Positions 1 through 12,776 are shown, counted from the stretch's first letter. The stretch: DNA of 44,906 bases from Nymphaea colorata (GCF_008831285.2 NW_022204572.1:1-44906), one strand, 5' to 3'. Numbers and translations are program-made. The notes: a model not told the origin generated them from the sequence alone.

Positions 1-90
1 CCCAACCCCAACCCCAACCCCAACCCCAACCCCAACCCCAACCCCAACCCCAACCCCACCAACCCCAACCCCAACCCCAACCCCAACCCC
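1..90. repeat. left telomere, C4A2 repeats
   Basis: The sequence opens with about 15 head-to-tail CCCCAA units running directly into unique sequence at 91. One irregular unit (CCCCACC) lies near 56-62. This is the 5' C-rich strand of a GGGGTT telomere and marks a true chromosome end. Confidence 0.98.
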
Positions 91-196
91 TAATATCTTT
101 ATTAAGATATGATAATTTCACTATTATTCACCCTATGCGATCTTCTACAAGGAAAATATAATAAGTAAGCATAGTTAATTATTAGGACGAATATAA

Positions 197-1710
197 TCAA
201 CACTTGATGATAGCGGGGACTGGTCTGGGAGGCCGCAGAGGAGGAGGCGGAACGTCACAAGCAGAGGTGCTCACGATGTTGTTGGAACTTCCAATCACCA
301 AATTTCCACTTCCGATCACCCCGTTCGAAACTCCATTGACTGCGTTGGAACTTCCACTGATGAAGTTGGAGTTTCCAGTTGCCAGGTTGCTGTTTCCGAG
401 GACTGTGTTGGAGACTCCTGAGACGAAGTTGGTATTTCCGCCGACAGTGTTAGTATTACCTAGGATGGTATTGCCGTTGCCCACTGCCAAGTTGCTGTTG
501 CCGACCACTGTGTTCACCGTTCCCTGGATGTTGTTACTGTTTCCGTAGGCCAAGTTGCCTGAACCGATCTGGGTGTTTCCGCTTCCAATCGCTGTATTGG
601 CGCAACCGATGGCAGTGTTACCGTTTCCGAACTGGGAATTAGAGTTACCGACGGCTACGTTGGAGTTGCCCACTTGGGAATTGCCGTTTCCAGCAGCCAA
701 GTTGGAAGAACCGACTATCGTGTTGGCCAAACCGGATGCGGTATTGGAGTTACCCAAGACTGAGTTGAGATTGCCGAAGATGCTGTTCTGACTGCCGATG
801 GCGGTATTGGAATGGCCGAGCACCTGGTTGGTATTTCCAAGGACTGTGTTCAAATTGCCAGCGAGGACGTTGTTGCTGCCCTGGAGAGCGTTCTGGTTGC
901 CTTGCACTGGTTGTTATTTCCGTTCAAATTGTTTAATGATCCAACGACGCCGTTGGAGTTTCCGACTACGTTGTTTTTATTGCCAGCAACGCCATTCCTG
1001 AGCCAGCGACGGAGTTACTAGATCCTCCCACTGTGTTAAGTTACCAGCGAGGGTGTTTGAGTTGCCTTTGACCAGGTTGACGCTTCCCTGGACGAAGTTG
1101 GCAGAACCGAGGATGGAGTTAAGGTCTCCGTTTTGACTACGTTCTGTCCTCCCACGATTGTGTTCAAATTGCCATTTGCGATCTTGTTGAGGTCACCGAC
1201 CAGAGTGTTGGCACTGCCATTGACCTGGTTGCCAGAGCCGATCAAATTGTTCAGATTGCCCTGTACGGCGTTGTAGTCGCCTTGGATTCCGTTGGCGCTG
1301 CCGACCACAGTATTGACCGAGCCGACCAAAGTGTTCAAGTTTCCCTGGACTAGTTGTAGTTGCCCTGGAGGGCGTTGTTGGAGCCCACTACTGTGCTGTA
1401 GCTGCCCAGGTTCAAGTTGGCATTCCCGAAGACCTTGTTGTTAAAGCCTTTGACTGTGTTCTGGGAGCCGACCAAGGTGTTGACGTTGCCGACCAGGTTG
1501 TTATTGGCACCGTAGACAACGTTGTTGTTGGTGACTGGAGCCGGAGTGGGTGGGGGTGGGAAGGAGGAGCGGGAACGGGTGCGGGTGATGGCGATGGTGC
1601 GCAGTTGGCAGCATGGTGGTGAGGACTGGTACTGCGATGTCTGCGATGATGGCTGAGTGTGCGGAGCAGGCTAGGAGTGCCCCGAGGGCGATGGTTGCAA
1701 ATTTGACCAT
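197..1710 (-). CDS. secreted Asn/Gly heptad-repeat protein (beta-solenoid-like)
   Basis: About 500 aa. The start ATG (1708-1710) opens a signal peptide (MVKFATIALGALLACSAHS). A short Pro/Ala-rich linker follows, then more than 50 consecutive seven-residue repeats of the type [VAI]-x-G-N-x-N-[TS]. The protein ends with a Pro-rich tail and TGA at 197-199. The reading frame is broken about seven times, each time by one missing base (for example near 975, 1045, 1130, 1350 and 1535), and the repeat resumes perfectly in the next frame. I therefore read it as one gene with sequence errors rather than a pseudogene. Short Gly/Asn/Ser heptads with a small hydrophobic residue resemble the left-handed beta-roll repeats of YadA-type heads, which is an inference from periodicity only. 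Likely an extracellular structural or adhesive protein. I know no named ciliate homologue. Confidence 0.75.
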
Positions 1711-2015
1711 GCTGGTAGTGATGGAATACGGATGTAATTATATTCCATTTGGAAAAACTTCCATTTTATATCTCATCACTGGATTTTTGAAATGTTCCAT
1801 TATTCTATACCCAGAGGACAAGCAGAAAAACATACAAGCAGTGAAGGAAATTGGTTGGAAAGCGGAAGGATGTTACTGTCGTTTCTTATGTTACTGTCAT
1901 ATTTGCTCCTAACTTCCAAATCCATTATCCTCTCCTCCACCGCTCCAAATCTACTATGCTCCCATTTCATATCCATCTGCCTATTTCCCTTCCCATTTTT
2001 CCATCCGCATTCATT
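1711..2015. other. divergent intergenic region
   Basis: 305 bp between the starts of the heptad-repeat gene (-) and the kinase gene (+). AT-rich with pyrimidine-rich stretches. It must hold both promoters, but I recognise no specific motif. Confidence 0.5.
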
Positions 2016-3461
2016 ATGCTGTAAGAGTAAATATAGATCGAAGGAGTACTCTACCAGATCTGCGGAGAAATCGGAGAGGGCGGAGTCGGACACGTCTTCG
2101 TCGTCAAGGACAAACTCAGCAGGAAGTACGCCCTCAAGTCATCAAAGAATACGGAAGGTACCCCAACATCAGAAGCATGGTCGACCAGGAAATCAAAATG
2201 CAGGAAAGGTTCGCCGGCAACCCTCACATCATACAACTCATCGCCCACAAGTAACCCACCAACTATACAGATAGCAAAACAAGAAAATGTTCATCGTATT
2301 CTAATTGGGCACCTGCTCGCTACGCAACAGGATGACGATGGAGGAACACCTGCCGCTGAACGAGTTCATCGACATCGCACTGGACGTCACCAAAGGACTC
2401 ACTGCAATCCACTCCAAAAATTTGATCCACCGGGACGTCAAACCCGAGAACATAATATGCGTGGAACGCACCTACAAGATCACCGACTTCGGCAGCCTGC
2501 AACAGGGGAACAGGGCGAGGAGAGGATAGGCACGCCACTCTACCTGCCTCCCGAGATGCTGGAGGAGGAGGAGTGCAAGTACGACCAAAAGATCGATGTG
2601 TGGAGCTTGGGAGTGTCCCTCTTCGAGGCCTATTTCCGCATCCATCCCTTCTACTACAGCAAGGAACCGACCTCGGTGAGGCAGGTCTACCGGGAGATGA
2701 GGGAGAACATCGCCGCCCTCACCCCAGGCTTCACCGTGTAGAGACTGCTGGGCAGGCTGGAGGATGCGGGCATGAGGAGGGAGGAATGCGAATCCATCAG
2801 AAACAAGGTCCTCGTCACCCCCGAGCCCATCCTCGAACAGTTCCAATACTTCTTCCAGAGCGCGAAGGAAAGACCGGATATCGAATACTTCGCAGCCGTC
2901 TTCCAGAGCCTGGAGGAGTCCATCCGCGACAGGAAAGTCCCCACGAGTCGCCTCACAGTAAAGCAGGAGTAAATCCCATCGGATATTCGCTTCTACATCG
3001 ACACCATCAACCTCTTCTACGAGCTCTGCGCCCGCTACGGCAACGAGAAGATGGGCGAAATCGAGTTCCACCTCGAACTGGGCATGTGGTACTGGAACTA
3101 CTTCAACTATCTGGGAGAAAAATACGTGGAGTATACGCATTTGGACCGCCTGAAGGTCTACAAGAAGGATAGGGAGACGCTGTGGGTGTAAGTGCAGAGC
3201 GCCCTCTTCGACTACTGGCTCTACCTCAGCTCCAACCCTTAGCTAAACTTCTTCCCCGAGCTGTCCCAGCTGAAGATTCGCATCCTGATCTGCGGGGGCA
3301 GGTACAAGGTCTACAAGGGCCTGGAGAAGTTCCTGGAGAAGATAACGGCGAAAGTGGGCATGGAGGTGAAGCATCTGGAAGAACTGGAGACCATGCTCAA
3401 CATATTCGAGGTGGCACAACTGAGGAGGATTTAGGAGATACTGGTCAACGACTATTACTGA
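2016..3461 (+). CDS. Ser/Thr protein kinase
   Basis: About 483 aa. The start ATG at 2016 is followed by codons 3 (TAA), 5 (TAA) and 7 (TAG), read as Glu, and leads in frame into the kinase domain. Visible elements in order: glycine loop GEGGVGHVF, VAIK lysine in YALK, hinge MFIVFELG (the Glu is TAA), catalytic loop HRDVKPEN, DFGS, activation segment ending GTPLYLPPEM, and DVWSLGVSLFE. All catalytic residues are present, so the enzyme should be active. A C-terminal region of roughly 200 aa (from about 2760) is rich in charged and aromatic residues and not recognised. Three single-base deficits (about 2137, 2286 and 2495) interrupt the frame; together they restore it. It ends at TGA 3459-3461. 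The subfamily is not assignable by eye. It is convergent with CDH1, 184 bp apart. Confidence 0.88.
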
Positions 3462-3645
3462 GGATGATCGTTTGTCACTTGAAGGTTATGCTAGATAGGA
3501 ATTAATATAAAGATTGCCAATGAGCGGTAGGGAAATGAGATGGTGGGTTGTTTGGATGGGATGGGAAAGTAGTATAATAATAATATAAGTATATTAGTTA
3601 TGTATGCATCATAAAGTATATGTAGAAATAGTAAGTAAAGTAATA

Positions 3646-5161
3646 TCAACGGAGGAGGATGGTTTCAGGAGTGAGCTGACTTCCCATGGCGGGTCTATTC
3701 TTGAGCTCGGGAACACGTTCCAAAACCTCAGCGTTTCATCTCCGGCGCCAGTGACGATAGTGCTGCCATCGGGGACATGGTCAGGTAGAGCACTCTCATG
3801 GTGTGGCCCATCAACGTCGATACCTTCTCCATCTTGGGGTATTTCCAAATGTTGATTTCGTTGAAGGAGTAACCGTGCGTGGAGACAAGCTAGTTGATCG
3901 TTTTCCCGAAGATGAGGTTGCAGACCTGGGAGCCAGTGTCGATCGATCGGAGAGTCTATCCGGTGAGGGTGTTTCTGAAGCGGATGTTGCGGTCTGCTGT
4001 TCCTCCGCCGGATGCCAAGAGTCCGTGCTGGTGGGAGACCAGGCCACTGCCTTTACCGCTGCGATGTGGTCTGAGAACTTGAGGATGGGAGAGGAGGAGC
4101 GTGCGTTCCAGATCATGAGTTTGTTGTCATTGCCTCCTGAGCAGAGCTGCTGTTCGTCTGGGGACCACTTCAGCCACACACTTCCTGCCGATGGCCGACC
4201 AGCTTCCCCACGAAGGCAGAGCCGCACCTGACGTCTCTGTGGAGGATGGTCTTGTCCCTGGAGCCAGTGCTGAGGAGGGAGGAGCTCCAGGAGATGGAGC
4301 CGACGCGGTTGGAGTGGCCGTGCATCACCCTCACCCGCTTCACCTTGTTGACGTCCCACAGGTGTACTTCTCCGTTGTTGGTCCCCAGACAGAAGGAGGG
4401 CCCCTTTGCCGCCCACCGACTGATGTAACTGTGTCTGATAGGCCCAAATCGCATAGCTTCGTCACCTTTGAGTTGTCGCCGTTCCAGAGGTAGACGTTGG
4501 AGGCGAGACCAACTGCGAGGAAGTTTTGCTGAGACCAGTCGATGAGGTTCAGGTAGAAGTCGTCTGGAGGCGGAGCATCAAGCACCTTGAAAGGCATTTT
4601 CCCAATTTTTCTCTTGGCCTTGATCGAGGTGACAAGTTAATCGGTGAAATCCATGCCTTTGAGTCCTTCCTGGAATGGCAAATTGGGCGTGAGCGGATCC
4701 TGGTTGTTGAATTTGAAGAGATTGTTGTTCTGGAAGTACTCGATGGGGTTATCGGACCTGATGGTGCGTTTTGGCTCATTCATGATGCACTTCTTGTAGA
4801 TGTCCGAGAGGGACAGCGTGCACGGGTCCACAGGAGTGGGCGCCGTGTTCTCGTTGGTGGGCTTGTTTTAGTATTCCTTGACGATGTGGTCCACTTTTAG
4901 CTGCTTTCGCGTGGGGATGAACCGGTCGGTTATCACACAGCGCTCGCTGCAGTACTCCTCCCCGAGAACGTCCAGGTAGTTATCGTAAGAATCGACGGTG
5001 ATTTCGTTCTCACTGGCTAGGGTTTTGGAGCTGGATGCATCCTTGGATGATGGGTAGGAGGATGGCTTGGCAAGCGGGGATTCCTAGCCGGGCAAAACTC
5101 TGCCACTGGCGATGGAGTGGGAGGAGCTGAAGGGAGGGAAGCTTTGAAGGCGTGCCGTCAT
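3646..5161 (-). CDS. FZR1: APC/C co-activator CDH1 (fizzy-related, WD40)
   Basis: About 505 aa. It activates the anaphase-promoting complex and recruits degron substrates. ATG at 5159-5161. The C-box DRFIPTRK lies near 4905-4925. A KVLDAP motif precedes the WD40 propeller, followed by blades with the conserved strings DDFYLNL, LCDLG, HLWDVNK, SGGNDNKL, AAVKAVAWSP and TGAGDETLRFW. These match fizzy-related rather than CDC20. In the frame that continues after WNVFP, the protein ends in Leu-Arg before TGA (3646-3648), equivalent to the IR tail that docks on APC/C. Several single-base deficits occur (for example near 3765, 3713 and 4200). It starts divergently from the large gene at 5849. Confidence 0.95.
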
Positions 5162-5848
5162 GAGAGGAGGACAAGTTTTCTAATAGAAATTATAATTGGA
5201 CTTGCCAATTTGGGATTTGAAAAAGAATATCAAATAAAATTAATATAATACCTTTGGGGAAAAAGTTCGAACGTATACAGTCGCAATAAAAAAATATACG
5301 AAACGATCTGTTGGATTGATGAAGGTTGGGGGAATGCTAGCGATTTATGATAGTTTTATCGATGGATTCGATTGCTTCTTGACTGTTCTTTATGATATGT
5401 GATGACTTGAGGGACATATGTGCGTGAATTTGGAAAGTTTGATTAGACTGTAGTAAAGTATTGTCGAAATGCAAGCGAAATGTGGGCTTATAATCAAAAT
5501 ATGATCATGATGAACAGAAGGATCGATGGAAGAAGAAGCAGAATATGATGAAAACAATAATTATTGCATATAACAGGACAGTTAGCAATGGTTGTGAAGA
5601 TATATGATGGAAGATATCATCACTTCTTCTCTAAATTCCACAAAAACTTGATCACCTAAATTCGATTAACCATCATCCACCCCTATTTTCCCATCGCATC
5701 TTCCATCCCCGATCCCATATCCTTTCCCCCATTCCTCCTTTCCGTATCTCTCTCTAGACTTACTAATTCCGATTCTATAATGCTACACGATGATTATATA
5801 CTTACTCTGTACTTAATTCTCTAATATTTTATCTCTAAGATACGTTGC
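5162..5848. other. 687-bp divergent intergenic region
   Basis: AT-rich spacer between the starts of CDH1 (-) and the large macroglobulin-like gene (+). It contains poly-A/T runs and a C/T-rich stretch near 5680-5760. No RNA gene, repeat or ORF that I can support. Confidence 0.5.
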
Positions 5849-8800
5849 ATGGACCTACCCACCTTCATCCAAAACAATCTCGCCCTCCTCGAGCAGTACC
5901 TCTTCGCACAGGACCGCTAAGAATTCCTCAGGACGCAACTCGCCCTCCCCAGGAAAGAAAGCTCTTCGATTTCCTACTCAATCCATCTCAGAAGAAGAGA
6001 GAGAATTGGTCAAGGAGTTCAGATTGAACGGAAGCGATAGGGAACTACTCTTCAACTCCAAATTGTACAGAGAACTGGAGAGAGTGACAACCGAGGAAGA
6101 AAAAGCCAAGACCATCGCCAGAGTAAAGGAATTGAGCCTGGGACTGCACTTCGATTTCCCCAAACCTGCTGAAATCGGTGACCAAGTGGCCAAGGGCGGA
6201 GAGACTGGCCAAGAGGCAGAGAAAGCACCGGCTCCCAAGTTCGAATCATAGGCAACGGTTCAAGCAGTGGTCGTCAAGGCCCTCAATGAAAACGTGAACA
6301 ATTTCCAAAAACTATCCAACTATGGTCTCAAGAACCTTCCCGTTGATCGGCTGGTCAACCTCAAGGAAACAGAGATTCAGTATCTCTTCAGCAAGCAGGC
6401 AATCTTACGATCTCTGGACCCAGAAGCGACAGCCGAACTCATCAGCAGGATGCTGACCAAAGTTGCAGAGGAGAAACGTACCTCCGAAGAAGAGGAACTG
6501 CCTTCTGATTTCTTCGGCATGTTCAGTTTCGACCAGCTGGAGGCACTCAAGAAGCGCAGGCCCAAATGTTCGAAAGCTACGAATACCATCTCCAGCTGTT
6601 CAGACTCAAATACGAGGAGAAGTTTTTGAAGTTCAAAGAAATTGCCACCCTGACGCAAGATTAAAGAACCGAGAAACGGGATCTCTGTGAGCTGCATTGA
6701 ATGAGCTGAGAGGATCGGGAAAGGATTTCTATGGAAATTTGATTGAAAAACTCACTGAAGAGATCTTGCTCATCGATGAAGCCAACGTCAACTCAGACAT
6801 CCATCTTTTTATCGACTACCTCGAGAACCTCAAGTCCTTCAACTACTAAAACTTGTAAGCCAATTTCAAAGCAGCAAAGAAGGAAGAGTACGGTCGCAAC
6901 AAGTACCTCAACCGCAGCTATACCACTCTTTCCTTCCTCGAGTCTTCCCGAGTGGATCAATCAACTCTGATCAACCGCACAATCACCAGTCTCTTCAAGG
7001 CCAACAACAACGATACCCTATAGGCGTTGGCCCGCTATCTAAGTCGGAAATTCTTGGTGAAATAGCAAGCAAAAGTGAGACTTGCGCTAGGCCTTCAAAA
7101 GGAGATGACCAACATTCACGACATCTTCACTTCTGACGAACTTAACGCCATAAAGGAAAGAAAGGAAATCTCTTTCACGGCTAACAACAGGAAGATATAT
7201 GGCGCCAACGATAAGGTGGAACTGGAGATTAGACTCAAGAATGTGAAGAAAATCTCAAAGAAGATTTACACTGTGGATCTTGAGAAGCAGTTGCTGCAAA
7301 ATAGGAACAACATCGACGATAACATCAATCTAAAGTTCTTAGTTCCTGAGTTCCAGGAAGACATCCTCACCAAAGAGACAGCAGACAGCTTCGAATAATT
7401 CAAAGCATCTGTATATTTCAGGTAGCTGGATGGCAAATTGGGAGAGTTCATCCTTTAGCTCGAGGGAGAAGGCATCACCAGTCGCGCCATCGTCCGCAAA
7501 GGCAAAATAATACTCCAAAACAAACCCACTCCTGTCGGACATGAGCTTTCCTTCTTCGATGGCGAAGGACAGCAGATTAAGGAATTGGTCATCTGGCGTG
7601 ATAGCAAGAGAATAGAAGTGAAAAATACCTATCTGATCCCCTACGGCCGCAAGGAAGCGAAGAGATCATAGCTGTCTACAACAACTACGCTGAAAATTAT
7701 CAGTGATAATCAACAGTGAGCAATTCCGGTTCAACTGCGACTATCTCTACCACAGCGAATCTTTCATCGTTGGCAATAAGGCAAAAATCATCCTCCATCC
7801 CACTCTCAACCTGAACGAAAAACCGACCTCACTATCCCGCCTGCAAAAGGTATCAATCACTATCTCATCAGTGAACAATTTGAACATTTCCTCTACCCAA
7901 GTCATCGAAAACGTGGTATTTAAGGACAACGAAGATTATGTTGTTGAATTCCCTGTGAAGCTTACATCAAGGCTCTTGCTCTTGCCATCAATGGAGAAAT
8001 TGAGCTTATCAACAAGACAATCACTAAGATTAGCCACTCAACCAATGTGGCAATCGATCTAGAAGAAGGAAATGAGAATTTTATTGATCTTTACCTGGAA
8101 AAGAACTTCGAAGCTGAATATACACTCAAGATTAGAGGCAAAATGGAGAGAGTATCGCCAATGCTGGAGTAGCAATCTCATATGAACATTGGAATCAATT
8201 TCTCCTTCGCCAAGGATTTGACCAGCGATGAGAATGGAGAACTGAACTAGGTAAGTTGCAGCAAGTGGTAAAATTGACTATCAAAGTCACTCAAAACTCT
8301 TTCACTTCAGTCCGTACCTGGCGTCTCAACAACTTCAGCGAAGCCATCTCATACGGCGGCAACGCAAGCAGCTACAACACTTATAAGGTATACCTAAAGG
8401 AAGGCGACAGCTATTCTTTGCCTCTTCCTTGCTAATTGTAGCTCCAAAATGATATAATCTTTGAAAAGCAGCATGAAACTCTTGACCTGCACTATAACAG
8501 ACTATCTGATGTCAAGCTGACCAAGGAGAAGCTAACCCTTTAGAAGCTGTAAGTTGGAAAATATACACTCATTTTACTGAGATTCAATAGAGCAATCGAC
8601 TTTGAAGTCATTCGAGGAAAGAGTGGATCGGGGTAAGATCATCACTGAGAACAAATTGGCATACAATCTCAACCATAAGCCTTAAAATTTGCTCAGTTTG
8701 GGTGATATCCAAGCAGCAGTCAAGTAAGATACTGTTGAATACTCGATTGACGTCCTTTCCGCTGCTGAGCACTTACCTTCAGACCTAAGAGTGCACATCT

Positions 8801-11800
8801 TTGCTAAAAATTACATCGATTCCGAAATTCCCAACGTGATCAACTGCGAAAGTAGAGTCTATTGCCCCCGTCCTGATATCGACCAGATCCAATTCAGGGA
8901 AAGCGCCTACTTCAGCAACAAAAGGCTCTCCGATGAGACTGCCTACGTCCTCAACAGAAAGAACCAAGACGTCACAATGGCAACAACCTAGAAAAGCCTC
9001 ACATCTTCCTCAAGAGAATCGAGGTGAGGGCGACTTCTGAGAAGGAGGAGCAGCTGCAGGGTGAAGGCAGGTTCGAAAAAGAGGAGTATGGTCTTTGGAA
9101 AATGGCGAAATGCGCCTGCAGAAAGGATGATGCACGAGATGTGCGACTACAGTAACTAAAACTATAGACTTGGCTCTGCAGCCTACCCTTCATCAGTGAC
9201 TCTCAATAGAAACCTCAACTCCCACAACAACTTCCTCTACAGGGTCGGCCACCTCTCAGCCAATCTCAAAAGATATAATCCATTCGCGTCCCCAAGGGAT
9301 ACAGCCAACTCTCCGTCTACCTCATCTCAGGCGAGACCACCATCAAGAGATAATACTCGCTGCCTGGAGGCAAGGTGTAACGACTGAAGCTGACGCACTC
9401 CGCCCTCAAGGACGAGAGCAAGAAGACTGGCTGGACCATGTCGAGATAAATCTACCAAGTGCACAAGGGAGAGCAGAAGGAGATCAGCAGGAGCAGTACC
9501 TGGACTACTGTCGCCCTCTCCAACATCGTCTAATACGCCAAGATCGTCAACGTCACTTTGCCCGAATGGATCACCTCATGGAGCAACTACACCGAAGAGA
9601 AGAAGCTGTAAGTCTACGACAAGGAGCTCTGCCATTAGCTCAATTTCTTCATCTACCGCAACGATCCGGCCTTCTTCAAGAAAGTCGTCCATCCTTTCAT
9701 CAGCAACAAACTCAGAAAAACCTTCATCGATCACTATCTCCTCAACGATGAGGAAGAACTTGTGAACTGGAGCAGGACCTACAAGCTCAACGGACTCAAT
9801 CACTTCGAAAGAGCCATTCTTGTTTAAAAATTGAGAAGGTTTGGAAGGACAAAATAGGCCGACAACTTGGCCAGTCTCTTGAGCTTCCACTTAAAAACAC
9901 AAGAAATCAAATGAAGAATTCAAGCAGTTCTTCTAGACAGTCCTAAATGCCAAAAAGGAACAATCTGCTCCACCAGCTCCTGCTTCGCTTCCCCCAGGAT
10001 TTGGTTTTGGAGGTGCTTCAGGCGGATTCGCTCTTTACGGTGCTCCACCACCACCACCTCCCCAGCCTTCGTCTTTTGCCATGCCATCCTACCAGCCTCA
10101 AATGTAGATGATGATGATGGATTGCGACTTTACCTCATGCGCGATTTAGAGGTGTGATGAGGCTGAGATGATCGCATAGGCGAAATAGTCGTACAAGCCT
10201 GGATTCAAAGAGACAGAGAAGACAAAGGAATACACAGAGACCACTTATTCCGGCCTCACATACCCTGAACAGTCCTCTTCGCTGATCCCGCCATCAAGAT
10301 TCTGGGCATAGCTGGCTCGCCACTTCGCATCGGGAAACACAGCCGCCACTTTCCTCTCTGATAAGTTCTCCGACCTCAGCCAGCAAGTGGAGTTCGTGCT
10401 TGCCTGCTCCGTGCTTTCCAACGATCCCAAGCCGACTACTAGTTGTCCAACCACTAAAATGGCTACCTCATCACTGCCAAAAACTCCTTCTTGGTCTTTG
10501 TGAGAGAGGTGAAATCGCTTGCCTTCGAGGAGTCTAAGAATGTGGTCCTGAATCAACGCTTCTTTGACCCTAAGAATCGCTACAGAATCGATGAGGAAGG
10601 AGCGCAAATCGAAAAATAAGTGGAGAACTTCTTGATTCAAAAGCCATACACTGTCCAGACCCTTCTCACCAACATCTCAGGATCCAACTTGGAGATCCAG
10701 CTACTGATGGATATTCCTGAGGGCGCCATTCCACTACTGAACCACTAGCAAACCCAAATTATCAATGTTTCTCTGCCCGCCTACAATACAAAGTCCTTCG
10801 AGCGTGTTTTCTACTTCCCCGAAGAAGGAACCTACGCTTTTACCCGCCAACGCCAGCAGGGGCAAGGCAATCATCGCAAAATCCGCATAGATTCCGCCAC
10901 TAGTGGTCTCGCGGAAGGAAGTAATCGGCAAGTTGTAGACCCTGGACAACATCCTGCGATCAGGCAGCGACGACGACATCCTTTCCTTCATCAGCAGCAA
11001 GAACATATTCGACCCCAACGTCTTCAGCTTCGGCCTCATCCTCTGGAAGCTCAAGGATAGGGACTTCTTCAACAAGGTCATCGCCATCTTGAAGGAAAGA
11101 AACTTCTACGATCGCACCGTCTGGAGCTTCAGTGTCTTCCACAACGATTTCGAGCTTGTCAAGGAGTTCCTCAACAATGGACCGCAGCTAGGCGAGGCCG
11201 TGCTTACTTTGCCCATCTTCGAATACTATCCCTACTACTCTCGCCGTGCTCACAAGTTCGCTGACGAGAACAAGTCCACCATCAGGGTGAAATAGTTCAG
11301 ATAGAACTATGCTAGGTTCCTCTTCACCGGCATCTTCACCTCAACCACCCGCCAGCCTCACTTCAGCCTGACCCTCATCTACTACCTTCTCCTCCAGGAC
11401 CGCATCGCCGACGCCAAGACAGTATACAGGACTGTTACGCCTTAAGACAGAAATCAATTCAAATCCAGTATGACTATATCGATTGCTTCCTGGACATGTA
11501 CGAGGGCGCATCCTCCGATTACTCAATAGCTAGGAAGATATCGGAGCAGTATCGCGAGTATCCCGTTATCTCTTGGCGCAAGCTCTTCGTGGATGTCTAC
11601 AACACCCTCAACAAGTCAGAAGAGGAGGAGAGCGAGGACAGCACCAAGGCCGAAGAGGTGGCCTTTCACCAGCGTCGTGAACTCGGGCAGCGAAGTCAAG
11701 ATCAACCGACCAGCTCAGGTCAAAGTGGTCGTCAATATCTACTCCATCGATATCGAGCTCTACTTCTCCGAATTCCCCTTCTCTGAGTTGGCCCAATTCT

Positions 11801-12241
11801 CGGCCATCAAGCCCACGTGGACTGCCACTTTCTAGGGGCCAGAATTCAAGGTGGAAAAACTGGAAAGGAAAACCTTCGCCCACCTCAAGAACATCTTCGT
11901 GGAGATCTACGAGCAGAAAGCCAATACCGCCTCAACAAGGTGAGCAGTTTCTTCTGGAGCAATCCCGACGTGAAGGTGAAGATCAACGAACGCTAAGGTA
12001 CTTTGCAGCTTATATAGGCACCTTGAAAGTGTTCTACAATGGAAAGAAATGCTCGACGAGCTATTGCAAAGTGTACTCAAGGGGTTCCAAGGGAGACAAG
12101 TTCGCAAGAGATGGCTATACTGATGTGGCATCGACATTCAGATACGCTCTCGATGTGAAGGATATTCAGGAATTCTCGATCCTTGTGCTGACCGACCACG
12201 GAGGATCCATCCATAGAGTCAAAGCGCCATCCATTTATTGA
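5849..12241 (+). CDS. very large uncharacterised protein, macroglobulin-like family
   Basis: About 2130 aa, the longest gene here. The ATG at 5849 opens a helical N-terminus rich in Glu and Lys, with dense TAA/TAG = Glu. From about 7100 onward the protein looks like repeated beta-sandwich segments (alternating short hydrophobic strands with Lys/Asp/Asn turns). A Pro/Gly-rich linker lies at about 9960-10110. The C-terminal part contains recognisable family blocks: YPEQSSSLIP..FW, FFDPKNRYRI, PEGAIPLL, VFYFPEEGTY, YYLLLQDRI, and a terminal ARDGYTDVASTFRYA plus ILVL block. I remember this pattern from large hypothetical proteins of protists and some bacteria that carry alpha-2-macroglobulin-like (MG) domains. 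No CGEQ thioester and no signal peptide are seen, so an intracellular or structural role is possible. Many single-base breaks. It ends with TGA 12239-12241. Confidence 0.7.
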
Positions 12242-12471
12242 ATGATTCGCCAACAACATCATGCATGACTTATCATCACATATATCATCCATTTGTCATT
12301 ACTTCCAAACAGTCATCCACATATCCTCATGACAACCTTCCTCAACCCATTCATTAATACATTCCCCATTCCTGCATTAATTTCCTTCCAATCCCTAATC
12401 CAGTTACAATTCCTTCCTCTCAGCAATGCTAAAGACGAATGTTGAGATGATATTGTTTATGGATCACGTGA

Positions 12472-12600
12472 TCATATGCGTTGCACGTTGGCGAAGGTGA
12501 AGAAGTATCTGGGCTTGTACGCGGTGATTCCGAAGTAGACGACTGCCCCTGTGAAGCCGTACCACAGGAATTGCGAAAGCTGAGCGTGCCTCAATGCCAT
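12472..12600 (-). CDS. 42-aa single-pass membrane peptide
   Basis: A complete small ORF, ATG at 12598-12600 to TGA at 12472-12474, with no reassigned codons needed. It has a short polar N-terminus (MALRHAQLSQ), one hydrophobic aromatic segment (FLWYGFTGAVVYFGITAY) and a basic C-terminus. GC content and codon use match real neighbours and differ from the AT-rich spacer around it. Its size and topology resemble small subunits of respiratory complexes, and it lies head-to-head with COX15. That functional link is inference only. Confidence 0.55.
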   Translation of the reverse strand: MALRHAQLSQFLWYGFTGAVVYFGITAYKPRYFFTFANVQRI

Positions 12601-12776
12601 AATTATCAATTATTATCAACTCATTTAGAAATACAACAGGTAGGATTATATCACAAAAAGATAGAAAAAGGAAGGAAAAGGGACTCAAATTATTGCACAA
12701 TGTGTGAGGGCGGTGGAAAGGATAATGGCTTACTGTTTTGCCACATATAAATCATATCTATAATTAACTTCTCCGT

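Noticed and set aside
204-1021. Plus-strand Pro/Leu-rich ORFs over the heptad-repeat gene
   Set aside because: They are antisense shadows of the regular seven-residue repeat and show no independent signal.
197-1710. Euplotes-type +1 programmed frameshifting
   Set aside because: Breaks here lack the AAA-TAA/TAG slip site and correspond to a missing base rather than an extra one.
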